Source: Nitrosomonas sp. UBA6494 (GTDB lineage Bacteria > Pseudomonadota > Gammaproteobacteria > Burkholderiales > Nitrosomonadaceae). Taken from it: a stretch of DNA of 8,559 nucleotides. Made by a program: the position numbers and the translations under genes. This document shows positions 1 to 6,345 of the stretch, in pieces. The stretch lies in contig DJMI01000107.1 in the NCBI GenBank assembly GCA_002435335.1, positions 1-8,559 of the forward strand, given 5' to 3'. Each line of letters begins with the position of its first letter. Positions within the stretch are counted from its first letter, which is position 1. Under the pieces are notes generated by a model. The model saw only the letters and a list, made by a program, of their open reading frames with translations. It was not told the DNA's origin and ran no database searches.

Positions 1-9
1 GAGGCGTGA

Positions 10-195
10 AAGTCTAAAGTAGAGGTTGCAATAAAGAAGCATCTAAAAAGAAAAATCAGACAATTTGATGTTGACCTATGTCTAAATTGTCTTAAATACT
101 GTAGTGATTGCTATTCTTCGGAGTTTTGGTATGAGAATATCCTTTTATACAATAGAAAAAATGAAATGCTGATTGGCTACGTTGAGTGGGATTGA
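10..195 (+). pseudogene. Possible gene remnant, protein-like frame without a start codon
   Basis: A 61-codon stop-free run is closed by a TGA at 7-9 upstream and by TGA TAG at 193-198. It has no ATG, GTG or TTG near its beginning; the only ATG is at 163-165 or thereabouts, close to the end. The translation reads like protein rather than noise: it is basic at first, then carries a C-x2-C-x3-C-x2-C cluster (LCLNCLKYCSDC, codons 23-34) and an aromatic stretch after it. The same frame resumes at 208 and stays open to a TGA at 313-315. This could be the decayed end of an AT-rich acquired gene, or chance in AT-rich DNA. No family is recognised. Confidence 0.2.
58..92. repeat. 9-bp perfect inverted repeat
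   Basis: AGACAATTT at 58-66 is the exact reverse complement of AAATTGTCT at 84-92, with a 17-nt loop. The stem is AT-rich and has no following T tract, so it is a poor intrinsic terminator. It may be an operator, a mobile-element relic or chance. Confidence 0.4.
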
Positions 196-325
196 TAGTA
201 CGCTTGAACAAATTACGAAACTAAAAAAACTTTTGAGTATTTCGCCTTTAAGTCATATACATTAACGTTTAGCGCGCCTATAAAAACTCAGATACTTAAA
301 AAAGACGCAATGTGAGCAAAAAATA

Positions 326-353
326 TAGACGCATCAAATAATTTATATATAAT
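326..353 (+). promoter_or_regulatory. Candidate sigma-70 promoter of the arsenic operon
   Basis: TATAAT at 348-353 matches the -10 consensus; a second overlapping TATAAT lies at 353-358. TAGACG at 326-331, 16 bp upstream, matches four of six bases of the -35 consensus. The region is very AT-rich, so the -10 match alone is weak evidence. A modest AGGTG ribosome binding site at 359-363 lies 5 bp before the ATG at 369, so the 5' leader would be very short. Confidence 0.4.
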
Positions 354-368
354 ATAATAGGTGTTTAT

Positions 369-1073
369 ATGCATCAGAAGCATCTTAAATTCAGCATCAT
401 TATCCCTTGCTATCACGATGAAGGTAAGCTAGTCCATTTACTAGCCCAGTTGCGGCAATTATCGCCTGCCGCGACAGAAATTATCGTAGTCGATGCCGCC
501 AATAATGAGCAATGCGTTGAAATCTGCAATCGGTTTCAGGCGATACACATCACCGATGAAATCAATCGCGGACGGCAATTGCTCGCCGGAGCTGAAAAGG
601 CGCAGGGTGATGTATTGTGGTTTTTACATGCGGATGCTCAATTGACGGATAAAGCATTCACTGCCATAACAGCGGCAATCGCCAGCGGAGCCTTGGGCGG
701 TTATTTTCGTTTTCGTTTTGCCGCACCCCTTGCATGGCCTTCATCACTATTGGAATACGCAATAGCGCTACGTTGCCGCCTAGGTGGCATACCTTATGGC
801 GATCAAGGAATATTCATGTTGCGGTCGATATATCAACAATGCGGTGGCCATGCTCCGTGGCCGTTATTTGAAGAAGTATCACTCGTGCGTGCAGCAAGAC
901 GTGTAGGTAATTTTTTGCCATTAATCGAGCCGATTTATGTCGATTCGCGTCGCTGGCAACGCGACGGTTGGTGGCATCGAACTTGGAAAAACCGGATTCT
1001 GGCGCTGCGATTCATCTGCGGTGCTTCGCCAGATGTATTGGCCAAACAATACCGTTCTAAAAATCGCATTTGA
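369..1073 (+). CDS. Family 2 glycosyltransferase, TIGR04283 type (arsenosugar-associated)
   Basis: A 234-aa cytoplasmic GT-A fold glycosyltransferase with no signal peptide or clear membrane anchor. Visible motifs are the N-terminal SIIIPCYHDEGKL (residues 9-21), VVDAANN (40-46), NRGRQL (66-71), the nucleotide-sugar/metal-binding LWFLHADAQL (83-92), YGDQGIFM (143-150) and LFEEVSL (166-172), where the acidic pair is EE instead of the more usual ED. The tail with DSRRWQRDGWW (192-202) and the closing GASPDVLAKQY (218-228) fits the TIGR04283 family, which is known as rSAM-associated and is often named arsenosugar biosynthesis glycosyltransferase. It is the first gene of the presumed operon, 40 bp before arsM. 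The family is well supported; the sugar donor and the acceptor, possibly an organoarsenical, are inferred from its neighbours. Confidence 0.85.
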   Translation: MHQKHLKFSIIIPCYHDEGKLVHLLAQLRQLSPAATEIIVVDAANNEQCVEICNRFQAIHITDEINRGRQLLAGAEKAQGDVLWFLHADAQLTDKAFTAITAAIASGALGGYFRFRFAAPLAWPSSLLEYAIALRCRLGGIPYGDQGIFMLRSIYQQCGGHAPWPLFEEVSLVRAARRVGNFLPLIEPIYVDSRRWQRDGWWHRTWKNRILALRFICGASPDVLAKQYRSKNRI

Positions 1074-1102
1074 ATGCCATAATGCTGTCAATTATTCAAA
1101 TG

Positions 1103-1108
1103 AAAGGA
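1103..1108 (+). promoter_or_regulatory. Ribosome binding site that fixes the arsM start
   Basis: AAAGGA lies 5 bp before the ATG at 1114. It favours this start over an in-frame ATG at 937 inside the glycosyltransferase gene, which would add 59 residues with no resemblance to ArsM. Confidence 0.7.
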
Positions 1109-1113
1109 ATAGC

Positions 1114-2166
1114 ATGCAGGATGCGGTTCAAAAATATTACGGTGAAACACTAACCGGCACGCACGACCTTCAAACCAGTGCGTGTTGTAGCAACGCCGAA
1201 CTGCCACATTACGTGAAGCCTTTGCTGGCGCGCTTACATGAAGACGTACTGACACGCTATTACGGTTGCGGCCTGATCTCACCCGAAGCGCTGGAAGGAT
1301 TAACGGTCCTTGATCTGGGTTGCGGCGCCGGTCGCGATGTTTATGTGCTAGCACAATTGGTTGGCGAAAAAGGCCGGGTGATCGGCGTCGATATGACCGA
1401 AGAGCAATTGGCGGTAGCGCGCAAACACGAAAAATATCATCAGAAAGCATTTGGCTATAAGCACAGCAACGTCCGTTTCTTGCACGGTTACATCGAACGC
1501 TTGCATGAGTTGGATCTAGCGGACAACAGCATCGATTTGATCGTATCGAATTGCGTCGTCAATCTGGCGCCGGACAAAGCATCGGTATTACGTGAAGCAT
1601 TCCGTGTGCTGAAACCTGGAGGTGAGTTATATTTTTCCGATGTCTACAGCGATCGCCGCATCCCCGCCGCATTGACACAAGACCCGGTACTGTACGGTGA
1701 ATGCCTGAGTGGTGCTCTGTATTGGAACGATTTTTTGCCGCTGGCACGCAAACAGGGTTTTATCGATCCACGTTTGGTCGATGATCGCCCGATCAGCATC
1801 GAAAATCCGGAATTGGTTGAGAAAACCGGCAATATCCGCTTCTTTTCGGCAACCTACCGACTCTTCAAATTGCACGATTTGGAGTTGGCGTGTGAAGATC
1901 ACGGACAATCGGTTGTGTATCGAGGTACGATACCGCATCACCGCCATGCTTTGCGTTTGGACAAACATCACTTCATCGAAACGGGAAAGCATTTCCCGGT
2001 ATGCGGCAATACCTGGCGCATGCTGCACGATACGCGTTTTTTCAAACATTTTGAATTTTATGGCAATTTCGAGCAACACTTCGGTATTTTTCCCGGTTGC
2101 GGCATGGGTATCCCATTCACCGATAGCAATACCGGCAATAGCGAACAGAAAGGTGGATGTTGTTAG
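1114..2166 (+). CDS. arsM: Arsenite S-adenosylmethionine methyltransferase ArsM
   Basis: A 350-aa class I SAM-dependent methyltransferase that would methylate As(III) to mono- and dimethylated species in the cytoplasm. The SAM-binding motif LDLGCGAGRDVY is at residues 66-77, with GVDMTEEQL (91-99) as the acidic ribose-binding loop. Four conserved ArsM cysteines can be placed: Cys24 or Cys25 in SACCSN, Cys52, Cys147 in SNCVVNL and Cys197 in GECLSGA. The last two are 50 residues apart, as in the Cyanidioschyzon enzyme (Cys174 and Cys224), so the full As(III)-binding set appears present. The C-terminal part (about 285-335) has the usual bacterial ArsM pattern ETGKHFPVCGNTWRML and FPGCG. The protein ends in GGCC, a vicinal cysteine pair that might bind arsenic. 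It lies 40 bp after the glycosyltransferase gene and overlaps the next gene by 10 bp, which suggests translational coupling. Confidence 0.94.
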   Translation: MQDAVQKYYGETLTGTHDLQTSACCSNAELPHYVKPLLARLHEDVLTRYYGCGLISPEALEGLTVLDLGCGAGRDVYVLAQLVGEKGRVIGVDMTEEQLAVARKHEKYHQKAFGYKHSNVRFLHGYIERLHELDLADNSIDLIVSNCVVNLAPDKASVLREAFRVLKPGGELYFSDVYSDRRIPAALTQDPVLYGECLSGALYWNDFLPLARKQGFIDPRLVDDRPISIENPELVEKTGNIRFFSATYRLFKLHDLELACEDHGQSVVYRGTIPHHRHALRLDKHHFIETGKHFPVCGNTWRMLHDTRFFKHFEFYGNFEQHFGIFPGCGMGIPFTDSNTGNSEQKGGCC

Positions 2167-3116
2167 CGATGAATTCGATTGTTGCACCCGATACCGCCGG
2201 CCAACGTACTCGCTCTAAACAGTGGCACGTGACGTCCGATGGCAAACCACGCGGTTTTATTCAAGCGCATGCACTAGAAGAATTGTGGTTTCATACCGGC
2301 ACTGCATGCAATTTAGCTTGCCCTTTTTGCCTGGAAGGCTCCAAACCCGGTGACGACCGTTTGAATCTTCTGCGCTTCGACGATGCAAAACCCTATATCG
2401 ACGAAGCACTGACACTCGGCGTTAAGCAATTTTCGTTTACCGGTGGAGAGCCATTCGTCAATAAAGATTTGATAAGGATACTCGACTACGCGTTACAACA
2501 ACGCCCTTGCATGGTGCTGACCAACGCCACTGAACCCCTGCTGAAGCGGCTTGAGCAATTGCATTCGTTGCGCAACCGTTCGAATCAACTGCATTTTCGC
2601 GTCAGCTTAGATCATTTTGCCGCAGATGTGCATGACAAAGGGCGCAGTGAAGGCATGTTTGCTCTGGCGCTGCAAGGTCTACACGCTTTATATGGAATGG
2701 GTTTTAATATCTCGATTGCCAGCCAATCCATTAGCGGACTCACTGCCAATCAAATCGCAAGCGGCTATGCAGAGGTTTTTCAAGCTGCAGGGTTACCGGA
2801 AAATATTCCCCGGATTGAATTTCCCGAATTCCATTTACCCGGCGTCACTGTTCCCGCTCCGCAAATTACCACAAGTTGTATGGTGGATTATCAAACCGAA
2901 ACCACTCGCCGCGAATTCATGTGCGCATTCAGCCGCATGGTGGTCAAGAGCAAAGGCACATGCAAAATCTACGCCTGCACGCTGGTCGACGACGACACCG
3001 ATTACGAACTCGGCAGTACGCTGCGCGAAAGCCTACAACAACCGGTAAGCATGAAACACCACCGCTGCTATAGCTGCTTCCGTTTTGGCGCATCGTGCAG
3101 CGAAATGAAACGTTAA
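2157..3116 (+). CDS. Radical SAM protein with cysteine-rich C-terminus, probable organoarsenical biosynthesis
   Basis: A 319-aa radical SAM enzyme. The [4Fe-4S] motif CNLACPFC gives Cys51, Cys55 and Cys58, and TGGEP (95-99) is the SAM-binding GGE motif. The C-terminal third carries seven more cysteines (241, 256, 269, 274, 304, 307, 314), ending in HRCYSCFRFGASC (302-314). This resembles a SPASM or twitch-type auxiliary cluster site or an arsenic-binding site. It lacks the CHVDAGP-like sequence after the cluster motif that I associate with canonical ArsS (TIGR04167), so I do not call it arsS. Its place directly after arsM, with a 10-bp overlap, suggests it modifies a methylated or inorganic arsenic species, as ArsS does in arsenosugar synthesis or ArsL in arsinothricin synthesis. 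The start is ATG 2157 (AAAGG 3 bp upstream) or ATG 2169, the latter 12 bp after AGGTGG. Confidence 0.85.
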   Translation: MLLAMNSIVAPDTAGQRTRSKQWHVTSDGKPRGFIQAHALEELWFHTGTACNLACPFCLEGSKPGDDRLNLLRFDDAKPYIDEALTLGVKQFSFTGGEPFVNKDLIRILDYALQQRPCMVLTNATEPLLKRLEQLHSLRNRSNQLHFRVSLDHFAADVHDKGRSEGMFALALQGLHALYGMGFNISIASQSISGLTANQIASGYAEVFQAAGLPENIPRIEFPEFHLPGVTVPAPQITTSCMVDYQTETTRREFMCAFSRMVVKSKGTCKIYACTLVDDDTDYELGSTLRESLQQPVSMKHHRCYSCFRFGASCSEMKR

Positions 3117-3118
3117 CG

Positions 3119-5257
3119 ATGAAACAGCGCTGGTGGATACTGATTCTTGCCAGCTTGTCGATCGGATTGTTTTTCGCTTTTGATTTAGGGCGATTCTTTA
3201 CCTTGGAATCACTCAAGCTGCACCGCGAAGCTTTGCAGCAAGTCTATGCTGCGGAACCGCTGCGTGTGATTGGTGGTTATGCTGCAGCGTATATCGTGAT
3301 GGCGGCTCTATCACTCCCCGGCGCAACCGTCATGACGCTGGCCGGTGGTGCAGTGTTCGGACTATGGATCGGCGTGCCGGTAGTATTGTTTGCCGCAACC
3401 ATTGGAGCGACGCTTGCGTTCTGGGCAGCACGCTACGTGTTTCGCGATGAGGTGCAACGACGCTTCAGTGATCGCCTGGAATCCATCAATAAAGGACTCG
3501 AACGCGACGGCGCGTTTTATTTGTTTTCACTGCGGCTCGTCCCGGTTTTTCCGTTTTTCCTGATCAATCTGTTGATGGGATTGACAGCAATGCGAAGCGT
3601 TACATTTTTTTGGATCAGTTTGATCGGCATGTTTGCTGGAACCGTGGTGTATGTGAACGCTGGCACGCAATTGACCGGCATTTCACATCTTAGCGACGTA
3701 ATGTCTCTCTCATTGTTGGCTTCGTTTCTCGCATTGGCGCTTTTTCCATGGCTGGCACGTAAGGCACTGTGGCAAATCCAGAACCGCCGCTTGTACGCTC
3801 TTTGGTCGAAGCCTACGCAATTCGACCGTAATTTGATCGTGATCGGCGCCGGCGCCGCCGGATTGGTCAGTGCGTATATCGCCGCCGCAGTCCGCGCCAA
3901 AGTAACGTTGATCGAAAACCATAAAATGGGTGGCGATTGCTTGAATTATGGTTGCGTGCCATCCAAGGCGTTGATTCGCAGCGCCGGTTTGGTGCATGAG
4001 ATTAAAAACGCTGCGGCGCTGGGCATCCGGCAAGCGCATGCCGAGTACGATTTTGCCGACGTCATGACACGCGTGCGGCGAGTAATCGAAACCGTGGCGC
4101 CCCACGATTCGGTCGAACGGTATACTCGTCTAGGTGTAGAAGTAGCACATGGCAAGGCGGTGCTCACTTCGCCTTGGTCGGTCGAAGTCAACGGGCAAGT
4201 ACTGACTACACGCGCCATCGTCATTGCCACCGGCGCCAGGCCCTTGGTTCCGAAAATTCCCGGATTGGAAGCGGTGCGTTATTACACCTCCGATACCATT
4301 TGGAATTTAACCGAGCGGCCGCAGCGCTTGATCGTACTGGGCGGCGGACCGATCGGTTGTGAACTGGCACAAGCGTTTGCCCGTTTGGATTGCGAAGTAA
4401 CAATGATTGTGCGAAGCGATTGCCTACCGCGCGAAGATGAAGATGCGGTTGCTTCGGTCAAAGCATCCTTGCTCGCCGATGGTGTAACGATATTAACCCA
4501 CACCGAAACTTTACGCTGCGAGATTGACGGCGATGCGCAATTTTTATATGTGCGCACTCAAACCGATGACGAAATCCGATTGCCGTTTGACGCATTGTTA
4601 TGCGCTGTGGGACGGATTGCGCACACCGAAGGTTTCGGTTTGGAAGAACTTGGCATCCCGATATCGTCACAACAAACTATAGAAACCGATGCTTGGCTAC
4701 AAACCCTTTTTCCTAACATCTACGCCTGCGGCGATGTCGCAGGGCCTTATCAATTCACGAACACAGCCTCGCATCAAGCTTGGTATGCATCCGTCAACGC
4801 ATTATTCGGTAGTGTAAAGCGCTTCAAGGTGGATTATTCGGCGATTCCACGAACGACATTCACCGATCCTGAAATAGCTTGCGTCGGTTTATCGGAAACC
4901 GATGCTAAAGCGCGCAATATCGCCTACGAAATCACTCGGTTTGATCTTAAGGAACTGGATCGAGCTATCACCGACGAAGCGGCAAACGGTTTCATCAAAG
5001 TACTGACAGTACCGGGCAAAGATCGCATTTTGGGTGTTTGCATCGTAAGCCGTCATGCCGGAGATTTATTGGCTGAATTCGTGCTGGCGATGAAACATGG
5101 CTTGGGATTGAATAAAATCCTGTCGACCATTCATACCTACCCCACCTGGTCAGAAGCAAACAAGTATGTTGCCGGAGAATGGAAGCGAGCGCATACGCCG
5201 GATTGGCTGCTACGCTGGCTGGAGAAATATCACACTCGCAAACGCGGAAGAAATTAG
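3119..5257 (+). CDS. TVP38/TMEM64 (VTT) membrane domain fused to a flavin disulfide reductase
   Basis: A 712-aa two-part inner-membrane protein. Residues 1 to about 220 are a VTT/DedA-like domain: a first hydrophobic segment at 6-22, LPGATVMTLAGGAVFG (66-81), and the diagnostic RLVPVFPFFLINLLMG (139-154), then a final hydrophobic segment near 193-212. From about 235 a complete class I pyridine nucleotide-disulfide oxidoreductase follows: the FAD loop VIGAGAAGLV (241-250), the redox pair CLNYGC (Cys274, Cys279), the NAD(P)H loop GGGPIGCE (408-415), ACGDVAG (536-542) and a dimerisation domain ending in HTYPTWSEANK (672-682). The usual catalytic His of lipoamide dehydrogenase is replaced by Tyr674, as in MerA, but there is no C-terminal CC pair and no NmerA domain. 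This fusion type is known in proteobacteria; its substrate is not. ATG 3119 is preferred to GTG 3095 because it begins MKQRWWILIL and lies 2 bp after the preceding stop. Confidence 0.9.
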   Translation: MKQRWWILILASLSIGLFFAFDLGRFFTLESLKLHREALQQVYAAEPLRVIGGYAAAYIVMAALSLPGATVMTLAGGAVFGLWIGVPVVLFAATIGATLAFWAARYVFRDEVQRRFSDRLESINKGLERDGAFYLFSLRLVPVFPFFLINLLMGLTAMRSVTFFWISLIGMFAGTVVYVNAGTQLTGISHLSDVMSLSLLASFLALALFPWLARKALWQIQNRRLYALWSKPTQFDRNLIVIGAGAAGLVSAYIAAAVRAKVTLIENHKMGGDCLNYGCVPSKALIRSAGLVHEIKNAAALGIRQAHAEYDFADVMTRVRRVIETVAPHDSVERYTRLGVEVAHGKAVLTSPWSVEVNGQVLTTRAIVIATGARPLVPKIPGLEAVRYYTSDTIWNLTERPQRLIVLGGGPIGCELAQAFARLDCEVTMIVRSDCLPREDEDAVASVKASLLADGVTILTHTETLRCEIDGDAQFLYVRTQTDDEIRLPFDALLCAVGRIAHTEGFGLEELGIPISSQQTIETDAWLQTLFPNIYACGDVAGPYQFTNTASHQAWYASVNALFGSVKRFKVDYSAIPRTTFTDPEIACVGLSETDAKARNIAYEITRFDLKELDRAITDEAANGFIKVLTVPGKDRILGVCIVSRHAGDLLAEFVLAMKHGLGLNKILSTIHTYPTWSEANKYVAGEWKRAHTPDWLLRWLEKYHTRKRGRN

Positions 5258-5997
5258 CCGTTTTTATTAAATACCGCTGCAATGGTTGCTTGGATATCCT
5301 CAGCGGCCTGGCGCGGATCGGCGGCATTGCGTATCGGCCTGCCAACAACGATATAATCAGCGCCGTTCAGAAACGCTTGCTTAACATCGACCACCCGCTT
5401 CTGATCGTCGGTCAGTCGGTTATCGACGGGACGGATGCCGGGTGAAACCACCAAAAATTGATTGCCCAACCGTTCCCGTAGCTTCGGCACTTCCAATCCG
5501 GAAGAAATGACGCCATCGCAACCAAGTTCGATGGCACGCCGCGCTCGCGACAAAACCAAATCCTCAACATTGCAATCGAAGCCTAAGTCCCACGCGTCAT
5601 CTTGCGATAAACTGGTCAGCACCGTTACCACCAAAATTTTCAATGCCCCCTTTTCTTCGGCCACAGCCCGCAACATATCGTCATTGACCGGATGCACCGT
5701 TGCAAACGACGCTCCGATGTCTTTCAAACGGCTGACAGCACGACGAACAGTTTCGGCAACATCGAAAAACTTCAAATCGACGAACACTTTTTTGTTGCGT
5801 GCAATCAACCAATCGACCAGCTCGAAATAATGCCCGTCCATGAACAGCTCGAGCCCGACTTTATAGAAGCAGACTGAATCACCGAGGATTTCAACCAACG
5901 CTTTGGCTTCCGCAGCCGTGGGAACGTCAAGCGCAAAAATCAAGCGTTCGCGCACTGGAATTTTTTTCTCTGAAATCAAATTATGAGAAGGTGTCAT
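5254..5997 (-). CDS. pyrF: Orotidine 5'-phosphate decarboxylase
   Basis: A 247-aa cytoplasmic TIM-barrel enzyme that converts OMP to UMP in the last step of de novo pyrimidine synthesis. Family motifs are in order: ALDVP (22-26, Asp24), FYKVGLELF (44-52, Lys46), the catalytic DLKFFD (Asp74, Lys76, Asp79), VTVLTS (124-129), SPGIRP (185-190) and the phosphate-binding VVGRPI (217-222, Arg220). The length is normal for the bacterial short form. After the catalytic aspartate it reads VAET where many homologues have IPNT or similar; the Thr is kept. The start is taken as ATG at 5997; a TTG directly before it is in frame, and no strong Shine-Dalgarno is visible. Its TAA overlaps the TAG of the convergent operon, with no terminator between. 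It appears unrelated to the arsenic genes. Confidence 0.95.
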   Translation of the reverse strand: MTPSHNLISEKKIPVRERLIFALDVPTAAEAKALVEILGDSVCFYKVGLELFMDGHYFELVDWLIARNKKVFVDLKFFDVAETVRRAVSRLKDIGASFATVHPVNDDMLRAVAEEKGALKILVVTVLTSLSQDDAWDLGFDCNVEDLVLSRARRAIELGCDGVISSGLEVPKLRERLGNQFLVVSPGIRPVDNRLTDDQKRVVDVKQAFLNGADYIVVGRPIRNAADPRQAAEDIQATIAAVFNKNG

Positions 5998-6166
5998 CAA
6001 TTTATCTTAGTCAATGGATTTAAGGGTTTTATGATCTGTTCGGCAGGTTGGGAGATTACCGCATGGCATGCACACTGAAAAATAAAATCTGCTTTAGCCC
6101 TTGCTTTAATTCCATCTACTTTTTCTTTCAACGCACTTCCCACTTCGCAAATTATTCTATGTGTTC

Positions 6167-6194
6167 TTAGTACAGATTTAGTACAAATGTACTA
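6167..6194. repeat. TTAGTACA direct repeat with overlapping TAGTAC/GTACTA palindrome
   Basis: TTAGTACA occurs at 6167-6174 and again at 6178-6185, 11 bp apart. The second copy is also the left half of the perfect dyad TAGTAC-AAAT-GTACTA at 6179-6194. Three GTAC boxes on roughly one helical face look like an operator for a dimeric regulator, but no regulator gene is in the window. It lies about 170 bp upstream of pyrF. Confidence 0.45.
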
Positions 6195-6274
6195 TAAATA
6201 AAGTAAAAATGTCACTATCTTATCCCGGTAATCACTCAGGAAGCAATTCAGGTTTGCCATAGCTAGAAAATTTG

Positions 6275-6310
6275 CACAACTTGAACGAGGCGGTATCTCA
6301 CTTAGTTGTG
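6275..6310 (-). terminator. Weak candidate terminator of the exported-protein operon
   Basis: On the minus strand, CACAACT and AGTTGTG form a 7-bp stem 35-70 bases after the stop codon of the TIGR04073-like gene, and the transcript continues into CAAATTTTCT. A 3-bp GAG/CTC stem can form inside the 22-nt loop. The position and T-rich tail fit an intrinsic terminator, but the stem is short and the loop long. Confidence 0.3.
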
Positions 6311-6345
6311 TCGCTCGCAATCAATGGGTATTGCCGAATCGCTTC

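Larger units (their letters stand above)
1..368. other. AT-rich leader region without an intact gene
   Basis: This stretch is clearly more AT-rich than the genes that follow. No intact open reading frame with a credible start was found on either strand. It holds the stop-interrupted frame, the inverted repeat at 58-92 and, at its right end, the presumed promoter and ribosome binding site of the glycosyltransferase gene. Confidence 0.6.
6001..6345. other. Intergenic region between pyrF and the TIGR04073-like gene
   Basis: This 345-bp spacer holds the 5' region of pyrF at its left and the 3' end of the two-gene minus-strand operon at its right. No intact gene is supported. It contains the TAGTAC-type repeats at 6167-6194 and a candidate terminator stem at 6275-6310. 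A short stop-free plus-strand frame near 6250-6375 has no start codon and no recognisable product. No clear sigma-70 promoter for pyrF was found by eye. Confidence 0.6.

Noticed and set aside
937..1113. Upstream in-frame extension of arsM to ATG 937
   Set aside because: The extension lies inside the glycosyltransferase gene, does not look like ArsM, and ATG 1114 has a good ribosome binding site.
1627..2187. 186-aa open frame on the minus strand
   Set aside because: It is antisense to the well-supported arsM gene and shows no family pattern.
2157..3116. Naming this gene arsS
   Set aside because: The sequence after the CxxxCxxC motif does not match my recollection of TIGR04167 ArsS, so only a functional parallel is claimed.
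3095..3118. GTG start adding eight residues to the fusion protein
   Set aside because: It overlaps the end of the radical SAM gene; ATG 3119 directly precedes the hydrophobic N-terminus expected for the family.
3824..5257. Mercuric reductase (merA)
   Set aside because: The C-terminal vicinal cysteines and the NmerA domain are absent, and no mer genes are nearby; only the active-site Tyr is shared.
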